Shown in pieces: positions 10,343 through 21,600 of a DNA stretch of 64,000 nucleotides. The stretch's first letter is position 1; each line of letters opens with the position of its first letter. The notes below the pieces were generated by a model, which saw only the letters and a list, made by a program, of their open reading frames with translations, did no database searches and had not been told where the DNA came from. The DNA is taken from the NCBI GenBank assembly GCA_949358305.1, contig OX442322.1, forward strand, positions 2,046,001 through 2,110,000, given 5' to 3'. Source of the DNA: Strigamia acuminata (lineage: Eukaryota > Arthropoda > Chilopoda > Geophilomorpha > Linotaeniidae). Position numbers and translations under genes: made by a program.

Positions 10343-13108
10343 TCACTTCTTTCCTGGGGGACCCGACACTGAGTCCGTCACCTGGGCGTAACTCACTCCA
10401 GGGACAGGCGGTTGAGTGCCGGGTGGCGCGGGTAGATCGCCTACTAGCGCCGAGGACCGATCACGGGGGTCCTCATGCTCCGTAATGAAACATAATGCAT
10501 GGCCGTCAACTGGCTCATGCGGGGCACGCGTCCTCTCGTGCAACCAAACGCTCGGGATGTAGGCGGAGAAGCCGGTGTTCGTATGCCGGATGGCATTGGC
10601 TTCCGCTGTCGTCACTGGCGCACGGTGGGCTCTCAACAACCTCTGGTGGAAGATGAGGTCTTTAGTCTTCCGGATCTGGTTGTGAAGCCAGATGAAGACC
10701 GATTTGCCTTTGTCCCGCTGCGCGAGGATAAACCTCCTGGTCGCCGTCGTCATCGAAAGATGGGGAAACTCGTCGATGATTCGCCCATAATAGTCTGGTG
10801 GAGGTGGTGCCGGCTTCGGCTTCTGGGTGGCCGCGGGAATCACGGCTGGCGTCGTTGTCGCCGCTCGGGCCGGTGAGGTCCCGGGCGGTGTCGGCTTCGT
10901 TTGCTCGACGGACCTGACGGGTGGCGTTCGGCACAGCAAGCGCTTTGGTTTACCCGCCACTTCGAACAGGGCGGGTCCTTGCGGGGATATCTCCGCAGGC
11001 ATCGGTGGCGGAATCGGAACTCCGCTCGTCGGCGAGATCACCATTTCTACATCCTCTGCCGATTCTTCCGTCTGGATGGTCAAGGCGCGCAGTTGTTGGG
11101 TAGGCGCCGCTGTCCAGGTGGCGGAGGTGTAACGAAACGCCGTGCTTCGCAACTTGTACCCCTCAAATTCGGGGTTTACCACATCCCTGGTTAGCTCGTA
11201 CCGAGTCAACACAGGGTCGGGCAGAATGGAGCTCCACTCTGCGAGGAGTGCACGGGGAACCTGTACACCCTCTCTGTCCACGACAGACCATGCGGCCATC
11301 GCCTGACGCCCTTCTCCGAAGAGTGCTGGGGTTAGCAGCTGCATCATGACCTTGGTCAATGATAGCTGTAGGCTGCGACGATTCACTGGATTCGATCGCT
11401 CTGAATCCGCAGTGAAGGCACACGAGAGCTTACTCATCATCGCCGTTGCCCATTCGATGAAATATCGCTGGGCTTGATCCACACCTCGCAAGGCGGGTGC
11501 GGAAACTCTTGGGTCTTCCATCACGAAGCGAAACGCTGAGAGCTCGGAGATAGTCGGGTTGGCGGCTTCTCTCGCGAGTCGCGCTTCTTCGTCTCGCCTC
11601 TCGAAGAACAGGGCCGAGGAACCGGGTCGGGGTCGGCTCGGCCTGTAAATGCCGGTCAAGTTGGCTCGACATTCCTGCGCAATGCTCTGTCCAACGGGGA
11701 GAAGGACCGAGCGGGCGGTGGGTAAATCCGGCGGATCGCTCGAATTCAACAACGACGGTGGCGGCAGGTCCGGAGGCGGCTGCGTCTTGTTCGGCAGCGT
11801 TGGCGTCGGCAGCGGTGGTGGTGGCTGCGTCGGCGGTGGTGGCGTCTCCGTCGTCTGCACCCCAGTCATTGCGACTTGGGGCGCCGGGAGATGTTGTTCG
11901 GAGCTGGAGGGCTGCACGATGGCGGTTGGCATGCCATCGGGTCGTGGTCGCGAATTTATGTAGTCTGCGAGCCACCTTGCCACCTCGTGTGGGGTCACCT
12001 TTCCGTCGGTGACAACACCCATCTTCCTGGCGTGTTTCATCGCGGGATCGAAACGTGTCAGTTTCGTCCGCTTCATCTGAGTCAGAATCTCGCGAAGGTC
12101 CCGCGTATCTGCCGCTGGGACGTGTCGCTCACCTGACTGGCTACCACTTCGTCGACCCGCTCTCTTGGAGATGTAGGCGGGTTCGGGGATGGGACGGCCC
12201 CGAGCTTCGCACCTCGCGAAGTATCGCTCCTTGCGATCTTTTTTCCGCTGCTCGCGATGAGTCAGCGGACGTCTAGAAGTGCTGGGACGAGAGACTCGCT
12301 CTTCATCACCAGACATCCAAACCTCCTTGCACTCCTTACCGTCTTTAATCTGACGGTTTACGAAAATTCGCGGTCGGGAATACTGCAAAGGGTCACGCAC
12401 CGTACTAGTGGATGGCCCAGCTTCGTTGCTTTCAGTCGTGTTTTGAGCGACACGCTGCTTCTTGGTTGTCACCGGGGAACGCGACTGGCTGTCCCCGGCG
12501 CCTTTGGAGCGCTTGCGCTTCCGCGGGTAGCTGCTCTTGGGCCCCAAAATCCCCAGGTGGTGGAGCTGCCACATCTCGGCTTGGGACGTTAAAATTCCCA
12601 TCCGAGGTCTCCACTGGGGCGTACTCTCTCCCAATCGCAGCCTCTCAAACCACAGATGAATATCATCCGCGGTCATCCCCTCGTTTTGGAGGATGCGCTC
12701 GGCCACTGCCGCAGCGGTATCCACCAGCTGTTGTCTATACTGCTGATAGATGGCCTCACGGGCCTCTTCTGTCTCGGCTGCTCGCCACGCATGCAGCACG
12801 TGTTCCTCCGCCGGAGTGCCAGTGTACTGACTTGACAATCCGGGGTGGAAAATTGGCGATTTCGGGTCCTCGTCACGAGCTAACTCTGTGGCGATGCCTT
12901 CGCGCATCCCCTCCGGGAACGTGTCCAGGAGCGTACAGTCTCGTACCCAACGTCGGGCGATGCATCGGGAATGTAGTATTCGCAGGCGCCAAGGGTCGGC
13001 GTCCTCGCCGAAACATCGTCGGTAAAATTCAGGCAGCGCGCCTCGAAATATCCCGCCACGAGCGATGCAAGCGGGGTCTAATGGTCCCCATGTTTTACGT
13101 AGTGCCAT
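10343..13108 (-). CDS. ORF3 of E, env-position protein of unknown function
   Basis: An uninterrupted 921-codon ORF lies between pol and the 3' LTR, where env sits in retroviruses. The ATG at 13108 was chosen because it directly follows a 3' splice-site consensus. The N-terminal 180 residues are mixed helical. A basic patch PRKRKRSKG near residue 193 looks like a nuclear localisation signal, followed by a charged, Ser/Arg-rich region. A proline-rich linker spans about 415-460, a folded-looking block about 510-670 and a second Pro/Thr-rich linker about 730-765 before the C-terminus. I see no signal peptide, transmembrane segment, furin site or fusion peptide, so it is not a recognisable envelope. 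I do not recognise a family. The 510-670 block may resemble the ORF at 62950-64000 in element H. Confidence 0.8.
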   Translation of the reverse strand: MALRKTWGPLDPACIARGGIFRGALPEFYRRCFGEDADPWRLRILHSRCIARRWVRDCTLLDTFPEGMREGIATELARDEDPKSPIFHPGLSSQYTGTPAEEHVLHAWRAAETEEAREAIYQQYRQQLVDTAAAVAERILQNEGMTADDIHLWFERLRLGESTPQWRPRMGILTSQAEMWQLHHLGILGPKSSYPRKRKRSKGAGDSQSRSPVTTKKQRVAQNTTESNEAGPSTSTVRDPLQYSRPRIFVNRQIKDGKECKEVWMSGDEERVSRPSTSRRPLTHREQRKKDRKERYFARCEARGRPIPEPAYISKRAGRRSGSQSGERHVPAADTRDLREILTQMKRTKLTRFDPAMKHARKMGVVTDGKVTPHEVARWLADYINSRPRPDGMPTAIVQPSSSEQHLPAPQVAMTGVQTTETPPPPTQPPPPLPTPTLPNKTQPPPDLPPPSLLNSSDPPDLPTARSVLLPVGQSIAQECRANLTGIYRPSRPRPGSSALFFERRDEEARLAREAANPTISELSAFRFVMEDPRVSAPALRGVDQAQRYFIEWATAMMSKLSCAFTADSERSNPVNRRSLQLSLTKVMMQLLTPALFGEGRQAMAAWSVVDREGVQVPRALLAEWSSILPDPVLTRYELTRDVVNPEFEGYKLRSTAFRYTSATWTAAPTQQLRALTIQTEESAEDVEMVISPTSGVPIPPPMPAEISPQGPALFEVAGKPKRLLCRTPPVRSVEQTKPTPPGTSPARAATTTPAVIPAATQKPKPAPPPPDYYGRIIDEFPHLSMTTATRRFILAQRDKGKSVFIWLHNQIRKTKDLIFHQRLLRAHRAPVTTAEANAIRHTNTGFSAYIPSVWLHERTRAPHEPVDGHALCFITEHEDPRDRSSALVGDLPAPPGTQPPVPGVSYAQVTDSVSGPPGKK

Positions 13109-13129
13109 CTGGAAGGATGGAGAAATAAA
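13109..13129 (-). promoter_or_regulatory. Candidate 3' splice site abutting the E ORF3 ATG
   Basis: In element sense a pyrimidine-rich run (TTTATTTCTCCATCCTTCCAG) ends in CAG exactly at the ATG of ORF3. It fits an animal splice acceptor and suggests ORF3 is made from a spliced subgenomic RNA. The donor was not identified. Confidence 0.6.
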
Positions 13130-14525
13130 CAATTAATAAAAAGTTAATATTTAAATACGTAGATAAATGGTTGGTTTCGAGGGACGTTGCCGATACGTGC
13201 AGCCGTCCGTCGAGACCGATTCCTGTCTATCGGTGCAAACGTAGGACGAATTGTCCCTCGTCGGATAGAAAAAGAGAAGTCATCACGTGAAAAATCTGTC
13301 TCATGTCCAAAACGCACAGCGAGACGGAATCGAGCCTTTAATCCGGATTTTTATCATCAGATTTTACTTCAAATTAATTCTAACATTAATTAGAACATTA
13401 CTAATAATTAAATTAATAATTATCAGTCATTCGTAAAAAGAATTCGTCGGGTGTAAATTATTACTAAAAATGCACAATAAATGTGCTTGTCGAAATTGTA
13501 TTAAATAAATAAATAAATCTAATAAAGAATTATTCCGAAGTCGGACTTTGTCTAATTTTAAAAAAAGTTAAAGTCAAATTAAATTTATCTAACACATCGA
13601 AAAATTCATCGTACGAATGTTAAGTTGCATCAATTTGATGCGTCAAATTACTTGTGGAGAAAAATATTCTTTTACAGAATATTCTCCCCTTGTCATAAAA
13701 TTATTTATGGCTCGAGCCCATTGTCTCGCTCGTGACTCAAGTCATGAGGAATTTTCGAGACGCGAGGCGACGTGAAGTCTGCGCTCGCACCCCGAAAACA
13801 AATTAACAAGAAAAAAAATACGATCGTGTGAGCGATCGCGGTTAATAATTAATTATACGCTATTGTGAGTGCAAAGCACTCATGTCAGGTATTAGTCAAC
13901 AAAATTTCTTCTTCAGCAGCACGGAACTAGTTCTCATGTGCCGATGCCGACTTCTACCTGATCGGGATGGACTTGGTTTACATCGCGGTCCCAGTTTTCC
14001 TCGTCCTCGTGCTCTATGGCCAGCACGTCGTTCTCTTCCTCGTCCATGGCGAGGAGCGCGCACAAAAAGCTCAATCACGATTGAAAAAAAGATGATAAAA
14101 CTATCTCAAAAAAACTCGATAAAAACGTTAAAAACGAGGATCACGCACGAATGCAGCGATCAGCTGTGAAAAGCGGAAGTTCGTGTGAACACGAGGTAAT
14201 CGCGATGGATTCTGGGTAATATACTCCAGAACCCGGGTGTTTGAGACTAGTGCGCACCTACCCGTGCGCATGTTACGCTACGGGTCTCCTTTGTTCTCAC
14301 TCCCGTGCGCGATTGCTGCTACGGGGTCTTTTGCACGCGGTATCCGACCCGTGCCGATAATTTTGCTACGGGTCCCGCGCTTCCACGCCATCTTGTGACG
14401 TGAATTCGACCGATATCCGCTTTGTTGGACTTAGCGGAATTTTCTTCGAGTCTCGCAACGTGATGGCTTGCACTATCGGTCGATTAGAATTTATTTTTAG
14501 TGCCGCCATCGACTCGTAATTTATT
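13130..14525 (-). other. Spacer between pol and ORF3 of E
   Basis: A 1.4-kb non-coding stretch, AT-rich at 13330-13700, with no ORF of note in element sense. Its pol-proximal part holds the three hairpin repeats at 14260-14372. It is the presumed intron segment upstream of the ORF3 acceptor. Confidence 0.5.
14260..14372 (-). repeat. Three hairpin repeats ACCCGT...ACGGGT
   Basis: Three copies (about 14260-14285, 14301-14327, 14347-14372) spaced 43-46 bases each pair CCCGTGC-type and GCTACGGGT-type arms around a 10-14-base loop. The arms are conserved and the loops vary, which suggests a structured RNA or binding site. Confidence 0.6.
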
Positions 14526-17500
14526 TTACTTCTTTCCTACGACCTTTCCGCCTTTTATAAACGGATTATCTCTTTTTGGTCGCAGGTTACGGATTGAGGC
14601 AGGTACGATATTTTTTGTTGTTTTTTGTGTCTGTACCTCCTCATTATTGTTTTCTTTTTTATCCGTGTTTTTTGTGTTTGTTTCAGGAGTTTCTCCTGTT
14701 TCCCCCCCGACCAAAATTGGATCCGGAACGGATTCAACTATCTCGTTTACCGGAGGTGAAGGGGCGTCGAAATACTCCTCGTTGTCACTTGGCGGTGCTT
14801 TTTCCGACTCGCCAGCGAACATATCGACGATTTGGCCGTCAGTTTTAGACTTGACTTGGCCCTTGGCCCACATTTCTTGCGGGAATTCCGGAATGTACGG
14901 AGTTAACTCTCGTACTTGTATCGACTTATGCTCGGTATTGTCCTCGAGCTTACGTAATTTATACGCGTTACCGCCATGCTTGCCGATGATCACATACGGA
15001 CCATCTCTCTTGTCGGCCAAGCTGGCGGTGATTCCTCTCGCTGCATTTGAGAGGGTGTGTGCATCTTTCCACACTAAATCATTGATCTCGAAATTCACGA
15101 ATTTTCCACCGCTTTTATCTTGTAAAATGCGGTCGCGCATGTTAAAAATGTGCGCCATCATATGTTTGTATGTGCTCGAAATTGTTTGCTCCAATTTATA
15201 CACATACTCATGTGGTTTCTCTGGGTCCACCACATTTACCGACTCTGCCACTCGTGGGTCCCAAGGCACTCGTAGCTCTCGGGCGAAGTTGAGGTAGGCC
15301 GGAGAAAAATCTCTCGTCCTCGAGACTGTTGTTCGTATGCTGAACGCGATCTCCCTCAAGTATTCATCCCACCTATTGTGGATGTCAGTGAATATGCTTA
15401 GTGCATATTTAATGTCCCTGTTGAGTCGCTCAACGGGATTTGTTCTAGGATTGTAGGTCGAAGTATGTGACGCCACAATCCCGAATTTCTCACAAAACTT
15501 ACCCCAAATTTTCGAGATAAATTGGGGTCCGTTATCGGATATTATTTTACGTGGAAATCCGTAACGTAACGCCACGTCGTAGATACATTCAACGATTTTC
15601 TCTGCTGAAGGTCTAGCGACGGCGTACAACTCGGGCCAACGAGTTGCCACGTCCATTATAACGATAATGTACGCATTTTTATTTCCCGTAACGGGTTTTG
15701 GGCCCATCACATCGACACTTAAACAATCAAAAGGCGCGTAAGGCCCTAAGAAAATAGTTTCGAATGGTGATTTACTCCTCGGCTTGCACGCTTGACATCG
15801 CTGACATTGGTGGACAAAAAGAGCAATATCTTTTTTCATCCCTGTCCAGTGAAAAAGCTGTGTAGCACGATAGAGTGTTCTGCTTACTCCCGCATGGCTC
15901 GCAAGCGGGTGCCCGTGTAACAACCACAGCACGCGACCGATTAAGGAAGCAGGTATTACTACCTTTACTGCGGTGTCCGATTCACTCAAGTCATCTTGGT
16001 GATTTGGGTGATGTTTCACTAAAAGGCCGTCATCCAATAGGTAATCTATGGATTCGTGTGCATAACGACGCTTCTGCCTTCTGGTTAAGTTGGGCGGATA
16101 TTTTCCTGTCAGTACGAATCTAGCTCTGTCCTGACATTTTTTGTCTAATTTTTGTTGCACAATTATTTCCTCCCTTGTTGGGGGATTGCTTTTCATTTGC
16201 TTGCTGACACGAGCGTGGAAGGCGCTTAGAAGCGGGTCATTTATTCTCCGCTCTAGCTTAAATTCCTTCTTTGCGTTTGGGTAATTGTCAGCAGCTGGTT
16301 GGTATAACCGCGTCCAGAATCCACAGAATTTTACATCTGCCGGAGACGCGGTAGGAATTTCATTCATCTTCCTTAAATCCCAACGGTGACAACTCGTAGG
16401 GCAATAAATGATGCGGGAGTCATCCTCGCCATCATCGTCAGCGTCGATTGGATCTGATACTGGTGCCCGTGACAGAGCGTCAGCCACGACGTTATATTTG
16501 CCGGGCTTGTATTGAATGGTCAAGTCGCATGCCATCAGTTCTAACTGCCATCTGGCTAGTCGACCGGCTGGCTCTTTTAATTTCATCAGCCATTGTAACG
16601 CTTGATGATCTGTGTGGACCACAAATTTGGTATATTCGAGATAATCTCTGAATTTCCTTATGGCCCACACAACGGCCAAACACTCCAACTCGGTGGCATT
16701 GTAATTCTTTTCAGCGCCTTGGAGTTTGCGACTTATAAACATGCACGGCAGGTCTTGTTCGACTCCGTCGCGCACGTGTGTTTGGAGCAACGCCGCTCCT
16801 AACCCAACTCTGCTGGCGTCCGTGTGTAATATGAACGGCCGGTTTAAGTCGGGTAGAGGCATTACGCCGACTTCCGTCAGCATCCTCTTTATTGCATTAA
16901 ATGCGATGTTGCACTCATTTGACCATACAAATTCGTTTTCATTCTTCAGGAGGTCGGTAACTGGGGCTGCCACTTCAGCTAGGCCCGGTAGCAACCTGCC
17001 GAAGAAGTTTATCATTCCCATAAACCGTTGGACACCTTTAACGTCCTCGGGTGGTGGGAAACGATTAATCGCATCGATTTTTTCGGGGCCAATAGCTAAA
17101 CCATTGACTCCAATGCGATAACCCAGGAAGGCAAGCTCCTTTCGACAGAACTTGCTCTTGCCCGGGTGAACGTGTAACCCAGCTTTTGCCAGCCGGGTGA
17201 GCACTTGGTCGATATGCTCAATGTGCTCTTCAAATGTTTTAGAGGCAATAACTATGTCATCTAGGTATGCCCACACAAACTGATGCAGGATATCACCCAA
17301 TACACTTTCGATTAGTCTCTGAAAGGTACTGGGAGCGTTCACTAAACCAAATGGCATGACGTTGAACATCAACCGTCCAATTGGCGAGTAAAATGCTGTT
17401 TTTATCTTATCCTCTGGCCTCATCTCAACTTGCCAGTACCCCTTCGACAGATCCATCGTCGTAACCCAAGAAAAGGGGCTAAGCTCTCTCAAAATGGATT

Positions 17501-18596
17501 CGATAGACGGCATCTGTATGGGATCTATCTCTGTCACCGCGTTTAATGGGCGGTAATCAATGCATAGGCGTGGGTCCGAGCCCGGGCGCATCACGAGCAC
17601 AACTCGCGTCGCGTATTCTCCCTGGGCCTCGGAGACAATGCCACTGTCTAGCATTTCTTGGCACATTTTTTGCACTATTTCACGTTTTTGTGGGTTCATT
17701 CCCTTATACGCAACTCGTATAGGTTTATTATCCGTCAATTTAATTTCGTGAATAGCCCTATTCGTTCGGCCCGGTTTTTTCGACAGGATCCCCTCATATT
17801 TAAGTAGGACCCTTCGTAGGGCTGCCGCTTCGTTTAATTCTAAAGCGGCGTCGGCGACAAGCGTTTCCACTACATTGTCCCGTTGCAATTCTGTTACGAA
17901 TGCTTTAAAATCGTAGTCTTGAACGAATTTCTTTAGGCCTTTTTCCCACTGTGTCTTGTCGGCCGCTTCTTTTACAAGAGCTGGTGGCACGACAATTGCG
18001 GGTCTTTCCTTATCATTTCTGATATAATTCCAAGATTTCGTTATTGGATTTGGTTGTATTTCCATTGACGCCATGAGGTCTAAGCCCAACAGAAAAATTC
18101 TGTCGCATGTGGGCAGGACCAGGAAAGGGTGCTGTTCTACCCCTCCGAGCCACTCCATGGTCAATAATATAACTCCTTTTGGACGCGCCATTCCGTTGGC
18201 GGTTTTTAAACGTATATTTTTATTAACGCCTTTTATCTTATCGGTGAGACCCAATGATGCTACTATGTCTTCGGAAACGAACGAGCGATCTGCTCCCGAG
18301 TCTAGCAGTCCCATAATTTTTTCACGTTCTATTGTCATAAGCAACATGCATAGGCGGTTGGTGTATTCGACCGCCACGTTGCACATGTAAACACGAAATT
18401 CTTCTGTGTCTTCGACTACTTGAGGTAATTCTTCAAGCAGTAGGTTCGGTTCTTCCGCCTCAGCCTCAGCGTTTGCGGTAATTACCTGCAAAGCGTTGTT
18501 GGCCCTGTCTTGAATTTGGGCGTTAGCTATGTCACTACCCATTTCTTTGACTGGTGGCGGCTTATCGAACCCTTTGTTAAACCCCTTTTTCTTCAT
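14526..18596 (-). CDS. pol: Pol polyprotein of E (PR-RT-RNase H-IN)
   Basis: A 1356-codon ORF with the Ty3/gypsy domain order. Aspartic protease LLDSGADRSFV with the catalytic Asp near residue 99; reverse transcriptase with YLDD near 444; RNase H with TDASRVGLG near 592; integrase zinc domain H-H-C-C near 893-925 (ending CQRCQACK). The integrase catalytic triad is in DVMGPKP (about 958), SDNGPQF (about 1020) and NPVERLNRD (about 1055), followed by a GPY-like module (about 1199). The listed start is the first ATG. The frame is also open upstream into the end of gag, and the -1 slippery sites at 18647-18665 lead into it, so Pol is most likely made as a Gag-Pol fusion. All catalytic residues visible are present. 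Confidence 0.95.
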   Translation of the reverse strand: MKKKGFNKGFDKPPPVKEMGSDIANAQIQDRANNALQVITANAEAEAEEPNLLLEELPQVVEDTEEFRVYMCNVAVEYTNRLCMLLMTIEREKIMGLLDSGADRSFVSEDIVASLGLTDKIKGVNKNIRLKTANGMARPKGVILLTMEWLGGVEQHPFLVLPTCDRIFLLGLDLMASMEIQPNPITKSWNYIRNDKERPAIVVPPALVKEAADKTQWEKGLKKFVQDYDFKAFVTELQRDNVVETLVADAALELNEAAALRRVLLKYEGILSKKPGRTNRAIHEIKLTDNKPIRVAYKGMNPQKREIVQKMCQEMLDSGIVSEAQGEYATRVVLVMRPGSDPRLCIDYRPLNAVTEIDPIQMPSIESILRELSPFSWVTTMDLSKGYWQVEMRPEDKIKTAFYSPIGRLMFNVMPFGLVNAPSTFQRLIESVLGDILHQFVWAYLDDIVIASKTFEEHIEHIDQVLTRLAKAGLHVHPGKSKFCRKELAFLGYRIGVNGLAIGPEKIDAINRFPPPEDVKGVQRFMGMINFFGRLLPGLAEVAAPVTDLLKNENEFVWSNECNIAFNAIKRMLTEVGVMPLPDLNRPFILHTDASRVGLGAALLQTHVRDGVEQDLPCMFISRKLQGAEKNYNATELECLAVVWAIRKFRDYLEYTKFVVHTDHQALQWLMKLKEPAGRLARWQLELMACDLTIQYKPGKYNVVADALSRAPVSDPIDADDDGEDDSRIIYCPTSCHRWDLRKMNEIPTASPADVKFCGFWTRLYQPAADNYPNAKKEFKLERRINDPLLSAFHARVSKQMKSNPPTREEIIVQQKLDKKCQDRARFVLTGKYPPNLTRRQKRRYAHESIDYLLDDGLLVKHHPNHQDDLSESDTAVKVVIPASLIGRVLWLLHGHPLASHAGVSRTLYRATQLFHWTGMKKDIALFVHQCQRCQACKPRSKSPFETIFLGPYAPFDCLSVDVMGPKPVTGNKNAYIIVIMDVATRWPELYAVARPSAEKIVECIYDVALRYGFPRKIISDNGPQFISKIWGKFCEKFGIVASHTSTYNPRTNPVERLNRDIKYALSIFTDIHNRWDEYLREIAFSIRTTVSRTRDFSPAYLNFARELRVPWDPRVAESVNVVDPEKPHEYVYKLEQTISSTYKHMMAHIFNMRDRILQDKSGGKFVNFEINDLVWKDAHTLSNAARGITASLADKRDGPYVIIGKHGGNAYKLRKLEDNTEHKSIQVRELTPYIPEFPQEMWAKGQVKSKTDGQIVDMFAGESEKAPPSDNEEYFDAPSPPVNEIVESVPDPILVGGETGETPETNTKNTDKKENNNEEVQTQKTTKNIVPASIRNLRPKRDNPFIKGGKVVGKK

Positions 18597-18619
18597 GAAT
18601 GGCGCAGACGGTCGAGAAG

Positions 18620-21600
18620 TTATTTCTTCGCCGCCTGCGCTGACTCGTTTTTTGACTCGTTTTTTGCCATGGCGAGTTTAATCTCTGCCATCTGCTTCAT
18701 TATCGCGTCAAACTTAGCGTCTTCTTTCGCTGTTCTTGGGCACTCATTGGAGTAGTGGCCCGGTTGGTTACACTTGAAACAGCGAATATTTGATTTGTCT
18801 CTTGGGGCTTCAGTCGATTTTTTCTTTTCAGGGTCTGCTTTCGACGGTGGCGTGTAATTTTTCCGAAAATACTTCGGAATTCGGCCGGCATTTGGTTTTA
18901 ACCTGGCGCGAAATTCTTCTACCGCTCTATCTCGATGGATGAGATGTACTAGCGGTCCTTCCTCATCGCAACCCGTTGATAAGGTATCGCGATAGCTTCG
19001 TATTTCTTCGTCCGTCGAATAATCGTCTTTTTCTTCTTTTTCGTCTGATTTTCCGGCATCTTGTCCGGCTTCCTCCCCCTCCTTGACCTCCTCCAGTGTC
19101 GCTTGCATGGCTGACGCTGTCGGTGCCTTTTTAGGGGCGGCCAAAGGGTTGGAAGGCAGCGTGGATGTCAGTTTATTTTTTATTTGTAAACCAACGCTAG
19201 CTTCTGCCAGCTCCATTATACCGCTAAGATATTCAGTAGGGCGCATAATTTTATCTGTCGCCCCATATCTTTCCGCACTCAACTTGAGACGTTTAGCGGT
19301 TGCTGCTTTCTCCGCTTCTGGTAAAGCGGAATAATATCTCTTCTCGATATCTATCGTGTTCTCAAACAGGAAGGCGCTCATCTCCTCGTAGCTGCCTCCT
19401 GTCGGTGCCCTTTCTTCAAGTAACACCCGTTGCGAGTATTCTGACAAACCGCCGAGAAAGAAAAGGTTGAATCCCGTGGCATGAAATTCCATCGGGGCCT
19501 TTTCGAACAACAATCTGGCGCGAATGTCGTAATCCATTATGGTTTCGCCAGGCATCTGGCGAAGACCTCGCATCTTTCGGCTCACCTCTTCGGGTGTCTC
19601 GCCGTAGCGCAGGTCGAATCTCATTAAAAAGTCGTCCCAATTGACGCCTTTCAATCCTTGGTACCACTCACGTGCCGAGCCTGTCATTAGCTCGACAATA
19701 CCGTGGGTGAGCATGTCTCCTACGGTGGCTTTAGTGGCAGTCTTAATTCGAATTACTTCGTCAAGGAAGCGATCTCCCGCTTTCCATGACCCGTCGAAAC
19801 GGTTCTGAATATAAAATTGCCACCTAATATTCCCGGTAACACTCATGGTGTCACGTCGGGAGACAGCGTATTTTTTCTTTACGCGGTCACCAGTGCTACG
19901 ATTACGATCGTTTCGTTTGCTCAGATCGATTCCCTCGGCTTTCAACGAGCCAAGTAGTGCTCTTCCAAGCTCTCCCATCGTATACTGCCGACCCGTCGAA
20001 TCGGTAAACGCGCTTTGTCGGGGAGGGTCCTGAAACTCCTCCCGTCGGTGGTCGCTATTTTCCGATCGACGTCGTTTCTCTCTATCGCGCGGAGAGTTGG
20101 ATCTCTTCCGGCGATTACTTGATTTATCCTTTCGTCTGTCGTCGTTGGATGAGGGGTCGGAGCTGGGGTCGGGAGACGGTGAGCGGCGTGGCGGGTTGCG
20201 CCGTGAAGAGTTTGACTCTTTCCGGCCCCTACGACGGTCGTCACGTTCCCTTTCCCTGCGTCTTTCTCCGGAACCTCTCTCCGAATCGTGATGACTGGGT
20301 GCATTCGACTCCAGTTCATCTGACGACGAATCACTGTTTCCGTAGTGATACTGTTGCTGTCCTCTCTCGCGTTGACGTTCCTCTTGTGACGAGGTGCGGT
20401 CTTCGGAATGTTTTCTCGAAGGTCCGTCGTCTTTGAGGATGGGTACCGGCTTTGACCAGTCGCTACCCCGCGGGTCGTCACGTTGTCGGCTCGTGTGAGT
20501 CTGTTCTTCGTTACGGCGCGCGTTGTTCGCATTAATTAATCGGTTGATAGCGTTGTTAGTGTTATCGTCTAACGCCATCATGCGAGGTCGAACGCGTTGT
20601 CCGGTCGAAACTTCCCGTTTGCGTGGAGTGACTGGCACTTCCTTTTTTCGCTCGGGTTTGGGGCTGACCTTCGGCGTGCGCTTCGGGTCGCCTTCTACGC
20701 TCTCGTCGGACAATTCGGACGAGCTAACTTCTGGCTTGCGAACGGATTTTGGTTTGTCTCGTTGCAGCCTAGTCATGAAAGCTTGTTCAGCTTCTTGTTG
20801 AGAATGGAATGCATAACGATGTGCATGTAAGGCTCGATCAACTATTTCCACCTCTTCTGGAGTGGTCGGAACGCGCTGGGATTTGCCGTACTCGAGAGCT
20901 CGCGCTTCTCTTTCCGCCAGCTTCCGCTTTCTCTCGCGGATGGCTTGTCGGGCCTCATTCTCGACATCCGCTTCGAATTGAGCGGAATCTACCATTTGTT
21001 GAGCGTATGCGCCTTCAACAACGGTGATTTCTGGGGATAACCTGTGCGCTCTTAAAGCTGCACGTACGATTTGTAATGTTTCGTACACAGTTATTTTTCC
21101 CGTTGGCAGAGTGTATCGTACACCTTCTGCCTGTGCCAACTGCATCGTGTCAACCAATGTGGCCGAGACGCTGTAAGGCTGGCTCGGAACACGCTCAGTT
21201 TTTGACGCATTGGACTTGTGTCCTTCAGACCTGACCGAAGCTGGGCGGCTTTGCGTAATTGGCGTGTTTAGTGCCGAATTAGCTGTCGTATTTGAGGCCG
21301 TCTTTTGTATCGGAGACGCCGCTTTCGGACTGCCCACCTCGGTGTCGTGCGTTAGGCGAGGCGATTGGTTACGGGATAAAACCTCGTTTCCGCTCGTCTC
21401 GTCGTCACGGTTAGAACGCGGCAGTTTGGAGTGAGATTGCTCTTCACCCCGCTCTGTCTCGTCCAATCGCTGCCTCGTCTCGGCGTGAGACGGGTGCGAT
21501 GCCTCTGATGCGCTTCTGCGATCGGGTTTAGGCTTGCGCCGTTTTTGCCTCGCTTCGTGCGCTGAGGCTTTGGGTAAGGGACCTCCAGATCGCAAGTGAT

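Noticed and set aside
10343-13108. An envelope gene in E
   Set aside because: No membrane segments; basic and proline-rich regions dominate.
12412-13128. A 238-codon plus-strand ORF
   Set aside because: It is the antisense shadow of the GC-rich ORF3 of E.
14500-15297. A 265-codon plus-strand ORF
   Set aside because: Antisense shadow of the pol C-terminus of E.
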